The position numbers were made by a program, and so were the translations under genes. This document shows, in pieces, positions 1 through 12,700 of a stretch of 64,000 bases of DNA (its first letter is position 1; every line of letters begins with the position of its first letter). The DNA is from Cristatella mucedo (Eukaryota; Bryozoa; Phylactolaemata; Cristatellidae): assembly GCA_009760855.2 (NCBI GenBank), contig WPIO01000150.1, forward strand, positions 797,501-861,500, given 5' to 3'. The notes beneath the pieces were generated by a model that saw only the letters and a program-made list of their open reading frames with translations, did not search any database and was not told the DNA's origin.

Positions 1-25
1 GCAAAGGTCGTTTTAAGCAGCTCAC

Positions 26-112
26 CTTACTCCAGCCTCCCACAGCCACGTAAATCAGTACGAATGCGATCAGGGTGAGAATTAAGCAGGCTAATGCCAG
101 ACCTCGGTGCCA
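26..112 (-). CDS. FRRS1: Gene B exon 9: b561 helix with second haem histidine
   Basis: 87 nt, acceptor TTTGCAG, donor GTGAGC. Starts WHRGLALACLILTLIAFVLI and ends VGGWSK. His of WHR is the second haem ligand. The remaining exons must lie beyond base 1. Confidence 0.88.
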
Positions 113-3100
113 CTGCAAAAATTACAGATAGTCGGCTTCGGAGAAAGGCCTCACGACAGGGCTCAAGTTAGCAAGGACCAACATACAGCAATCCAAACGG
201 CAGGGAAGATGCACAATGAAGCAGCACGATATGGCGGCAAGTTCAGGATATGTTATTCATCTAACAGCCACATACCGACGAGACAGGTCAGTACATTAAA
301 CTTTGCACACACTCGCAGCTGCTGCTGCTGCTGCTGCAGCAAACCACACCCTAGATGTTTAACTTGGTTTATGCCGGACTAGGCCGGCACATAGTCGACC
401 ACCAAATCTGCATTTCTGCGATCAAAAGTCGCAGTGGAGCACTGGGCAGTCCGAGCATATATGCCACTCAACAGGTTCACAAGAGGTCGAGTGTGAAGTG
501 GCTTGGGCATTCTTAGCGTTGATTAGGAGCAGCTGACCAGAAAGCTGACTACCATTAGATCGCTAGTAAGCCAGAGCCACTCATCATCTCTGGTTTCCTA
601 AAGCAGATACAAATATTCATGAGATGACTGGTGCGAAACAATACTACTTTTGCAACCCTCATTAGCTCGGGTTTGCTCTCTCAGCTCGGCAACCATATAC
701 TGCCCTGTTGTGGCTGAAAAAGGCTCCTAGGGTCACTGAGAATTCAACTGCTTTGGGATTCAGTTACGATGCTTAAAAAATAAATCTTGGTTACTGTCAT
801 ATCCTGTCAACCTAAGAACATTGGTGCACAGTCCGACTTGGACATGGTACTGCCAAGCTTTTGGCCTGTTTCCAAAGTCGTGGCATCCTTCATGGTGACT
901 TGCTTGAAGATTCAACCTCATGAAATACTTGAGCTGGGTGCATCACGTTGGTCCATCTTTACGACCCTTGTCATATCGCTAAAGGAAAGACGCACTTAAG
1001 GACCTGTCTGTAAAAGATGACTAAAATTCTGACATACACACACAATGTTGACATTTTATAACAGACAGGCACTATCAAGGTTAGCAGCATTTGTAGAAAT
1101 GACGTTCTCAAACAAAGTTTCGTCGGTAGGAAAGCTAGAGGCCACGACTAGGGGCTTATACAGGCTACCCTTGACCACGAGACCAAAGGACTTACTGCGA
1201 ACCAGATCTTCTCACCACACAGTTTGCTTTCCAGCCACTGCTTCTTGTAGTAGCGTGCCAGAAGCACAGACACGGTACAGCACAGAACCCAAGCACAAGA
1301 CATCAGGGCACCTGCAGCATGAAACGTCATGGAAAAATTTAAAGCGATCTGCTGCAGCGATCGGTAGTACATCAGACCGTGAGCAGCCGGGAGTGCCATA
1401 TACTTAAAACCGGAAGAAAATCATGACAGAGGTTCATCATGCAAGAGGTCGGCAGCGGAAGTACCATACTAACCGTAAAAAGAAGATATCTGCATGTTGA
1501 ATCACTGAGCAGGCTTGAAAGCCTTTAAGCAATGGACAGCTTTTTCAGGGCAAACGTCATGTGTGGGTTGATAAACTTGAGATCACTTAGGGCTGATCCT
1601 CCCCCAATCATTATTCAGAAACCACAACCACGGCCAAGCTGACTGCAAGTGGGAGGCCAAGTGATGTGTAAGCACACCTTGAGAGCAGCTGCAGCAGCAG
1701 CTTAACTGGGACGCTGGCGAATCAGAGGGTGGAGCTCCTGTTGGCATGTAGAGAGATTTCTGTTACATCGCTGGCCCATAGCAGCCACTAGCTACCCATG
1801 CAACTGCCTTCTCATCTGAGATGTCTGAACATTACAGGTCATCCACGTGCCTGGGCTAAGCTCCACTCTCTTATCTCCCTTCAGGCGGTCTGATCAGACC
1901 TCTTCTTCCTTCTCCTACGGTTGCAAATGAATGGCCGAGAACCTGACCGTGTGTTGTGCTTAACAAAGAATGTGTGCTCTAACAAGTGTTCATGCTACTT
2001 CCCTCAGAAGCTAAGACAAGGTACTTAGTGCAGCGACTTCACCCCAAGCATACCCTTAGCACTTGCGGTTCGTTTGCTATTGAGAAGAGAAGAGGGGAAA
2101 AAATAAAAAGCAGAATGAGATGAAGCGAGTGATTGAGAAGGAGACAAGAGGCAAGAGTGAGCAAAGCAGCAAGTGTGCATAGAGAAAAGATCGAGAAGTG
2201 AAGGCAGCATCTATAATGAGTTCGGGTCACGGGGGGGGGGCAAAAGAGTCAAGATGCTGACTGCATGGTTTTCAGAAGAGTCAGCTCAGTTAGCTTATTC
2301 GTAGCCAATCATCAACAGGTCCTCCTTGGGAGGTTTATTGCCCAGCAGGTGAACTGTGATCTTTTAAGCTAAGCTTGAAGACAAGACGAAATAAAGATGG
2401 TGCAATGGATGCAGCTTCGAGAAAAGCCAGTACAGTAATTCGAAGAAATGCAGAGATCCTGCAAATACAGTGGTTCGTTCACTAGCCCAGCTGCGAGTGA
2501 TCGGCCATAGGTGATCCAATCTGAGTTTTATAAAGAGGCTTAGAAGTAGAAAGTAGCAATTATCAATCTTCTGAGAAGTAGTGAGTTGACCTGACTGGCC
2601 TCATTGAAAAACAACTTTCTGATGCTGCAATGATCCTTATAGTTCATGTCGAAACATAGAAACCTTCCAAAAGGGTCGGCAGCTTCATGAACAACACCAG
2701 TCGGGAATTATTGCCGTGAAAATGCAACACGATGCACACAAATAGTAACTTGCTCCTAATTTGCTAGCAAATATTACCGTGAAATTTCTTAAGCCAAATC
2801 GTCGACGATACACCAGCAGAATAGTCTGTATAGGGCAACGAAGCGACGATGATAGAGCTTCTAACCGAGATCGGTCTCTCAGTATGCTGAAAAATGTTGC
2901 CTTCAATATCTGTAATGCGTATGCATATATGTTGGCAGTACTGTCACAAAACAAAGCATGCTTAATTGAGCACACATCACAGTGATGAATGGGACGTACC
3001 TCCAGCAGCAGATCCCCTTGCCATTATAAGTGTATATGGAGAAGTAAGGTCAAACTGCCATGTACTCTGGCGTGCCAAGGCATCGTTATTCCAAACGAAG

Positions 3101-6100
3101 GAGCATTGAATGAGGTTCCCAGTAATGGCTGCTGTGACATTCAGCAAATTGCTTGCACTGGACTGCAACAGCATATGAGATAACATATCAGATCTACGAC
3201 TGCTGGCACCAACAAACGGTCACGAACTACTCCGAGGATTCTGCTGCCCACAATGTAGACAGTATCGTTCAGATTCCAAATTGAGCATCTTCTTATAGAT
3301 ATATGCATCCATGTTTAAATGGCAAAATTGCAACCAGCTATCAGATTTTTTCAAGCTCTTGAAATCATTCTGAAATATACTATGTACTGCCTTTTTTACT
3401 GTACGGGTATATTTTTACTGGCTGATAAAAACAAAAACCGCAAACGTTCAAATATTCAAATTCAACATATTTACGTAACATTTCGAATGCCAGGCATACA
3501 TAGACAGCACATAGTGCTAATATGGATCTAGGAACGTGTGAGAGCAAGCACAAGTACCAAACAATGCATCAACCAAGACACAGGTCCGATCAATAAGTTC
3601 TTATTACGAACACATTATAGGTGTTACTTCTTTCATAATGAAAGCTCCTGCAGATGTCTGCTGCAAAGAATGCTCTATACTGCAGCTACAACTTCATATA
3701 CTCAGCTTGATTTACCTTCTGACAAATTATTCCAAAATTCCATTGCTCTTCTATATTCGAAGCAATAGGGTACTGAGTCGCACAGAATAAAAAACTAACA
3801 AAGGCATGATATACATTGCAGAATTAGAAAAATAAAATGCCGCTCGGCATTAGCAGCACCTTCGTTCTACAAATATCAATTTACCTGCTCTACACAGCAT
3901 GTGCACATACACAAATAAGCATTAAAAAGTGATCACGCTTGCTGGTGAATACTCACAATCGCTGAAGGTTCCTCATTCTGTGTGCTGTAGGTCTGTGTCA
4001 CCCGGGCACCCGTGTCAGTAGCCACGCAGTTGACCACACTCAAGCCTTTCTGCATAAAAATTAAAAGCACGAAAATAAGTAATACGGATACTGTAAAAAA
4101 ACAACATGCGAGCATACTGTTTCATTAGCGTTTTGCTACCGATATAGTGCATGGAGTTTATGAACAAACTCTAGACAAAAAATGCAGACATAGATGCCAT
4201 GAACTCAACAACTAATGCAGGATATTAAACTAAGTTTCAAGCTACTGAGTAACACAGTAAAACGTCAGAAGATTAAATAAATCAACGAGCAAGTTTCTAA
4301 AGCCCACAAATTAAAAAAGTCAGGATCAAATCACTGACGAATAATGCAGCTGCATAAATTAGAAAATATTTCTATGGCTCCACAGCATGTCCAAAACCGG
4401 GTCTAGATTGTACCACAACATAATGAATTGACAGATATGGCACCAGTTGCTCATACCAGTGGCAATCATAGGCACAAGAGACCATTGCATCTTGTCCGTC
4501 CATTAATTAATAAATAATCGCCAAAACACACAAGGAGAACATGGATCCTAAATCAGCTTTGAAGGGCATCATAGGTCGGAATTCATGCAATTTACCGAAT
4601 GGGACATTATGCATGTAAAACAGTAAATGACCAACGAGGCTTTAAAAGCTATCACATACAGTCGAAAGTCAAGGGCAGCTGACTAGCGATAATTGCCAAG
4701 AAACGATAGCTGTGAACAAAGGCTTAACGTATTCTGACGGAAAATGTATGAAAACGAGCTCCCATAGCAGGATGAACGAAAAGAGACACAAAATACGGCT
4801 TAAACCGTACAAGTGGCACCGGAGGAGGGCGAAACAGAGAAGAGATAAGCACAGTTTTGGAGAGAGTCATTCTAATCTGCCTTGTGCCCCATGCGATGGC
4901 GATAGAGATGATGATGATGACAACGACGATGATGGTAATGGTGATGGCGATGGTGGTGGTGTGGTAGAGGCACCGATGTAGTAAAGCTGGTCAGCAGCTC
5001 CAAGCGATTGTGTCAGGCTATCTCTGAAAACTCTGATACCCTGTGTAATACCCTCTATATGTTACAGCCTTTATTCAATTCACTGGTTAATTACTAATGC
5101 TTTCGACAACTCTCTGACCCACTACAATATTTCCCGATTAGCAGCCGAAGGCCGGTCATCACCTGAATTCAGCTGCCTTCACCAGTAACTCGGGCAGAGA
5201 CTTTGGCAAAGATAGTGATTAGCGGCTGGTTATGGCTAGCTTATGGTTCTTGCCCATCATCCTGGGTGCTGACGAAGGAAAATGGCAGCCCCCCTCTCCC
5301 AGCTCAATGGGTAGTCCTACCCTTTCGAACTTCCCAAATACTGCCCAGTTGGATACAGTCGAGCAACCTCCCTCTTTCAAGCACTCCATGCCATGATGTC
5401 AACATTCTCAAACGCTGGGACTTGCGGGAAGCTGACCAGAACCAGCATGTAACGTTCTCAACTTTGCTCTGGTTTGGCCTAGTGGTTAAGGTACTCGCCC
5501 CGACAAGTGCATGGCCAAGGTCAAGGGCTCGAGCCCCGTGGCATATGTGAAGCGCCTGAATAGAGATTAAGTTCTCTTAGAGCGATTTAGAAACGAATTA
5601 TATTTTTTATGTTGCTCGGAAGCCGCTCACTTGACGTACTACCGAAAACAACTCCGTCAGGCTACATTGCCGACTTTCCTACACCGTGAGGTTATATAAT
5701 GCAGTGAACCATTTTATGCTCCACAGGTAAAACTATATTGCTTTAGTTCTGACACCACTTGCTTTGTCTGATTTTGCCGGCACCAGGACGACGGCCCGGC
5801 TCAAACATACGGAAGCTAATCCTGGCATATGCTGCGGTTGACACCAGTCTATAGAGCTGCTGGTCTGCAGCCTAAGCTGAGAGGCATGCAAGTTAGAATC
5901 TGACCTAATCAGATTCAAAGCATTTGTGGATTACAACAAGCATGTTTCAATAAACGGTCAATGTATGCAAAATTAAACAAAATATGCCTGCACAAAACAT
6001 CTACAGTCCTTTTAAAAAGTCTGGATCCATCACTTCACAAACTGCATGAATTGGTCAAAAGACCACTACAGTCAAAGTCGAATAGCTGTCGCTTGTAATT

Positions 6101-9100
6101 AGTGCACCATGTGTGTATAAACTGTAAAAACCATGTAGTTGCCATGAAGTTTAGGTATTAAAACATGGCGTTTTCATGACTGACAATTTTGCAGTTTTTT
6201 TAGAAATCCTTTGCACGAGCTCTAATGTGTTTTGCAGTAACTGTGGGAACGAAGAAAGGGTTTTCCCTAGCCACTGAGCACAGAGACCTGGCCTCTTTAC
6301 GACCCAGGTCGTGGTTCGAGCCCTGCAGTGGTCCATCCTTTAATGACCACTGCAAGTGGTGTTGATAGCCCTGACGGCTCTTCTGCAACTTCTTACATGA
6401 GGCTGTTAAATCAGTATGCCTTTTTTCTCTAGCCTCGTTTTGATCGGATTACAGCATGCCCCGGGGGTCAATGCTCCGAAGTACCACGACAGGTCCACTG
6501 CAGGCCTTGGATGCAATGGGCCTAAGCAACCTAGAAACGGCTCCGACTCGTATGATCAGCCACAGAGAGATGAGCTACAGTCTTAGGAAGCTTGAAATGC
6601 ACCGTATGTACTTCCCTTAGACCGTGCTCCGGGAAGACCTTGAGGTCCTGGCTCTTCCCTAATGGATGACATCACTCAGAGTCCGCCGTCTCTGTCGCTG
6701 GCAAGCCACACCAGGCCCGGTCATAAACATTGAGTCAATTCGCCGGAGGCTTGCCAGGCAAGGCATATTGAGAAGGATCGCCAAACGAAACCCTTTGCTT
6801 TCCGAGAAAAACAGAAGAGATCTTCTTAGATGGGCTTCGGGTCCATGTCCACAACGGGGCTAATTCCTTAAGTTGAGTTTTTATCGACCGACGAGCCAAT
6901 ACTCATGCTTGACACTATTAGTAAAGACAGGACACTTGCAATTGTGCAAAAAGATTAAATCAACCTCCCTGACTGTCTCCAGCTAACCGTGCAATTTAGT
7001 GGCAGAAGTGCCATGGTCTCGCGTTGCTCACGCTCCTTTGATATCGGAGTCATGCGTAGTATTAATCGATTTAGGGGCCAGCATATGTACGCCGATCTAA
7101 TACAAAAATGCTGGGAGCGTTTAAATTTTGCAGCAGGACAACTACGAGAAGCCTACAGCTAAAGCTTATGCAAAGTTTTTTGTTGAAGCATCTGTCCGTG
7201 TCATGCGTTGGCTGAGTCAGGCGCCTGACCCAAATCCGATATAGCACCTTTGGAATAATAGGTCGGAGCCCCGTCTGAGATCCAATTCTTCGCCTGCTAC
7301 GACAGCGAAAAAGCTGCAAAGCCGGCTGCAGTATTCCTGAGGTAAAAGTACCCCAGAGACATGTAAGGGGTTGATGGACTCTATGCCGTGGCATATAAGT
7401 GAGATTATTAAAAACCGTCGAGGCCTGACTTCTTAATAGAATGTTTTCCTGTAACTATTCACTTACACAAGACATTGAGTAAGCATGCAGTAAACAGATC
7501 GCAGAAATCGTATAGATTATCTTGCAGAATTTGGTTGCAAGCTCGAGAAGGTTGTCAACATTGAATGAAGAGAATTGTTAATGAGTGGAGATACAAGCAG
7601 ATAGGCAGAGCATCTCTACCCACCCATTGTCAAACCAAGTGTCCAATTCTACATGTATCTTGGCAATTACCTCATAGAAATAGTCGACCCACAAGAGGGG
7701 GCTTGTTGCCATTTTTGTCTTCATTACGACAAGGTTAACCAGGTGGGATGTAAGTGGCCATCATGTTGGGCACCTCGATCTCATGATGCTGACAGAACTT
7801 CTACAACTTTGCAAACAGATCACAGCCATAGTATCTCCATTGTCGCATGAACCGATCGACCAAGTGCAAGGCATAGACAATATCTTGATCCTTTTTGAAA
7901 CCCCTACATGAGCTCTTGTGTAATCAATAGCAGGTGCTCCATGAAATGCAAAATGAAGGCAAACTTAAATTAAAGTATGTGGTCAAGGAGGCATGTCGCC
8001 ATGATTCTAACATACCCGTTCAACCGATCTCTTTGAAGTGTTCAATTACTTCAACAGTGGTTGCAAATTTGTCAATTAAGTGACGTATCGCTTGCCAAAA
8101 TGACGACCAGCTAACATCTCTTGGGCTTACTAGTCAAATCTTCTGATTCAGGCTACGGCCCATCTCAACCTGCAGCTCGTTGATCTTGTACTGCACGATC
8201 TCCTTTTGCTTACTGAACAGTTTGTCATTTCACCAGAAAGAACTTGTCTCCACAAAAATGTCATTGTATAATTCGAATAAGAGGGCATTGTCGGGGACGC
8301 CATCCATGTAGGCCGGTCAAAAGCAGTGTTAGCCGGAGCCAATGTTTTCGGATATGTTGGTAGTACGTCAACTCGTTCAGTTGCTTGATCTGGGCTTGCC
8401 AACTATTAATCTCAGTGCTCAGATTGGCTGCACCGTCATAGTCTGGCCCAAGACAGTCGGTAAGCATACGACAACGATTTGTTTTAATGACAACAGCAGC
8501 AGTTCCCAGAGTGTCGGAACCGATGTTTGTCAATAGCTTCAGGTCGACGAGTCACTCGCGAAGGACACTGATTTTGACCTAAACGAAACGGGTCATAAGT
8601 CTTCTGCTCCTTTAATGTCTTGTCTGCCATAATTTACAAGTAAGTGTGGCATTGCTAGGCACCGATGCGATTACGGACGAGGTGAGCTTGAGGGTGGTAT
8701 CGAATGTAGTGCTGGTCATCGAAGCGTTCTGGGGGCATCTTCTCGAGTCGGGCGGCAGCAAGTTAGAGGTCCCACTTCAACATGAACGTGAGGAGCTTGA
8801 GGAAGTGTCGGCAGTTAAGCAAATCCACTGACCATGTCATGGCCCAGGCTGGGCTGACCCTAGGTCATTTGAAATCGTATCGCATCGAGCGATCCTTGCA
8901 ACTTGGTTCGATTTCCACGGAATACCTAGGAACGTATTTTCCTTAATACCGTACTTTCCGGTAATGACATTCAGCATGGGGTTTCTCTTATACGACTGGT
9001 GGCTGCCTTGATGTGCGAGTAGTTTGCAATCTCAGCCACCGACTGTACCGGTTGCCAAACCTGTTGTCAACTGCCCGAGCTTCGCAAGGAAGGGAAAAAG

Positions 9101-9717
9101 AACTTTGTGTCGTTTGGTTCGCACAGCAGAGCGCCAGCCGAGGAAAAACGCCAACGGTTTATTGCACGACGCACGGAGCCGAGGGACGCACGGCTCCCTT
9201 CGCCCCCTTCTCTCACTCGACTCTCCTCTCCTCGACTGCCCCTGTCCCCTGGTCGACCCCGATGGTTCATCTAGGAGGACCACAACTGTGAGCCGGCCGA
9301 CCCGGATGGTGAATCCACCATCTGTTCACCGGAGGTTACCGGCATGTGTCCATGCTACATCACAGGTGGACCGCAGCTGTGCACTGGCCCCTCTCTATGT
9401 GCTCCTAACAGCTGTTCACTAGAGGCTTATCAGAGGAGCCAGCATACAATCGAACTACACCTTGGGAGCAGTAAAAAGTCTCTATAGTAAAGCAATACTT
9501 CAGCCCTTATAGTCCTAAAAAACCACAATGGCTGAAGTCCACATGTGGCTATTTCAAATTTCTGGCTTGTTTATATTCTGCCATGCAACGCATGTGTTAG
9601 TGGCAGAAGCCGGCCCTTGAGCAACTCCAAACAACAGATCTCATCGAAAGTGTTGAGCTCGTAATTAAAAATGGCAGGTCTCGACTTAGCTTTGCTAATG
9701 CTGTACCTTTAATTTAC

Positions 9718-9757
<40 letters not shown>

Positions 9758-12700
9758 CATTTGCATTGCACCCTACGAGAACTTATCTCTATCCAGGACT
9801 TGCACATGTGCCACATTGCTCGAGCCCACGACCTTGGTCATCAAATGCATTTACCTTGACCTTGGTCCCTAAAGGCAAGCACCTTCACCACTAGGCCAAA
9901 TCAGTGTGGCAATAAAGCTAACTGCTTGCAGGGCGTGTGAACAATACACAATACTTAAGTCAGCGCCGCTGGTGTACTGCTAGTCGGGATTGGTAACTGA
10001 TTACTGTGTGAGGCAGGTGTTTCACAAGATATCCATTTTCGACGCCTATTTGACCACCGGCGTCCGGGGAGTGAGTGGCACTGAGGGTTTCGCCTAGAAA
10101 TTAGGAGAGGGTGAGGAGAGAGTTACCCAGGGTAAAAAAAGGGGGGAATTGGCATTTACATTGCCACGACTAGAGCAGGCATGCTTAATGCTGCTGTCAT
10201 TCCCTGATTAGGGATTGCCGGATGTTGGTGCCAGAAGGTGTCCGAGGATCGGGCAGAAGGGGAACTGAGCTCCTTTTGCCCTTGACTCAGCCACTGCACG
10301 CAGGGATTGAGCCAGCCAAAAGAGCTAATCCGATTTGAAGCATCAATTTAATCAACAGTATATTTAATCTGCCAAACAAGATTATAGGACATGAAATATT
10401 AGGGAGGGGAGCAAGCAGCACACTCGGAAACTGTTAAGCTCAGTCGTATCGTTGCAGTTGACATTGAAGGAAAGCAGTTAGCCACAAGTGACAACACCAT
10501 TTGGCATCACATGGCACCACTGGCAGTTCTAGTGACACTCTTAGTATCTATAGATGCACCAGCAGTCCCGATGGACAGCCAGAAGAACCTATTCCCTCAA
10601 ATTTGATCACATAATTAAGGAGCTACAATAATATCAATTAATAAAAAAGATTCAAGTATATATTTCGATTCAGCAAAGCATATATAATGCTTGATAAGTA
10701 CTATTGCTTTGATAAGATCTCGTTTTTCTAAAGTATTTAATTATACAAAATGTTGTTATGAGTTACACAGCTATGTAAGTTTCTAAATACTATGCAAAAA
10801 GTACATAAAGGAATGACATTTACCACCATTAATTTGTCTTTTTTTATAATTGACTCCGGAAGCTTGGAGTCTGACGTTGCTGTCGAATGATGTGGACCAC
10901 AACTGCAGCAAGCCTTTGCTTCAGATCAATGATATTCAGTTCGTGATTTTTGGGGAACTTAATTTAGCACTTATTTTGATCCTCGAAGCAAGCTCCAACA
11001 AAAGTAAGAAAATGATATACCGACAAGCACCATAGGTGTTTCCTAAAGGTAGTTTTGCCCACAATTTTGTAATGCTACCGCTGTGTATTTCTAGTACTGA
11101 TGGGTATGGCAGCAAGAGGCCATCTTCATCTGGACAGACACAGTATCGACAGCACCCATGAAGGCTTCGCGCGAAGGTTTAATAGGAAATCTTGCGAGCT
11201 TTAATTGTGAGTCTCCCCTACTCCCCAAACAGATTGCATGCTCGGAAAATACTCTGTAGAGATTTCATACTTTAGAAACAACTTCGCAGAAGAGCAGCAA
11301 CTTGTTTGCTCGGCAGACAACTTCAAGAATGGATGAACTACATGAAGCACAATGCCGAGCCCAGTCTTGCTGGACTCACCAACCGTAAGACTTTACTCAA
11401 TGAGATCAACTCAGCTACATATTTCTGGTGTTACAAAACCGACAGATTTCATAGTCATGACTACGAATAGTTTGGCAATCCGGAGACACGTTCCGACATG
11501 GCACACCCGGTGCAGGAAGTACCTGCTGTCACTGTGGTTGGCCACTCGGGGATGCACATGGGGTGGGGGCCAAATCCGACCGCACTAACGGGTCACTCAC
11601 CATGCTAAAAGATTTGCCAAAGCCCACAGAAACGTAGCCGCGGGTCGAAGTAGTCTGAGCCTGGATATAGAACTGCAGCAGCTTTGAGCCGGCGCTCGAC
11701 ACCGACGACGACGAGGAGCCGGCGCTCGACGTTGATGACGACGAGGAGCCGACAGTGGCCAGAAGTCGCCACATGAGCAAGTGGCTGCAGTCGCTGCCTG
11801 CACAGCCGCCTGGTGCGGAGAAGCAGCTCTGTGTCGAACCACAGCCATCCGTCGACTGTGATGACAGCGCTAACAGTGTTGACTGCAACAACGATGGCGA
11901 TGACAATGGCGACGACGATGATGACGATGATGATGATGACGACGATGACGGTGATGACAGTGACGACAGCAATAACGGCGATGACGATGGTGGCAACGGT
12001 GACGACGACGGTGCCGGTGACGACAGCACCGAGCCTCCGAGCGCACCGCTGGCAGCAGTGGTCAAAGCCATGGACGACTGGCTATCCCATACCAGTGCCG
12101 ACTGCAACGCCACCCAGAAGGTCGTGTAGCCTCGGACAACGGTAGCACTGCAAACCGGGAGATGGGCGCAGGTCACTGAAAGCAGCAGCAAAATGGCACT
12201 GCTTGCTTGCCTGCCCGTGAGTGACCTTGCCCTAGCCCAGCTGCAGCAGCTGCCTCGGGTGGCAAGCTCGCTGCTGCACAGCAGAGGCAGCTTCGTGCTC
12301 GCGATCAAGGGCACTTGCCCAGGCGTCTCAACCGGCTCCCTGCGTGCTCTCGGCCGGTTGGGCAGCCGGTCGATTGACTCGGTGCGCTAATTGAATGCCT
12401 GAGCCGGTGCCGTTATAGACAAAGACCGGCACACCCTCCTAAACATAACGCTCGTGCTGAGGCATTCAGCAGCCAAAAATAGCTGTCAAGGCTATCCGAC
12501 TCAAATACTTACTAAAAGTGTACCGATCCCTGCGTTGGCACTGGTGCCGTCCACTGAACGGTCAAGCTGTTGACAGATGTACTTGACACGTGAGTCAGAC
12601 CCGTGACCTGCATGCAGGCAGTGCTCAACCGCTGCAGGTACGCACACCGAGAAGGCACAGGCCGCTGCTTTCCAACAGCTCAGGCGCAGATGAATAATTA

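Noticed and set aside
1366-1399. HGLM in the frame upstream of gene B exon 8 as the b561 histidine
   Set aside because: It lies in the intron before a better acceptor. The real HG is at the end of exon 7 (2780), matching gene A in phase and length.
11755-12129. Asp-rich plus-strand open frame of 124 codons
   Set aside because: It is the antisense shadow of the Ser triplet run in gene B exon 4, whose splice sites and domains support the minus strand.
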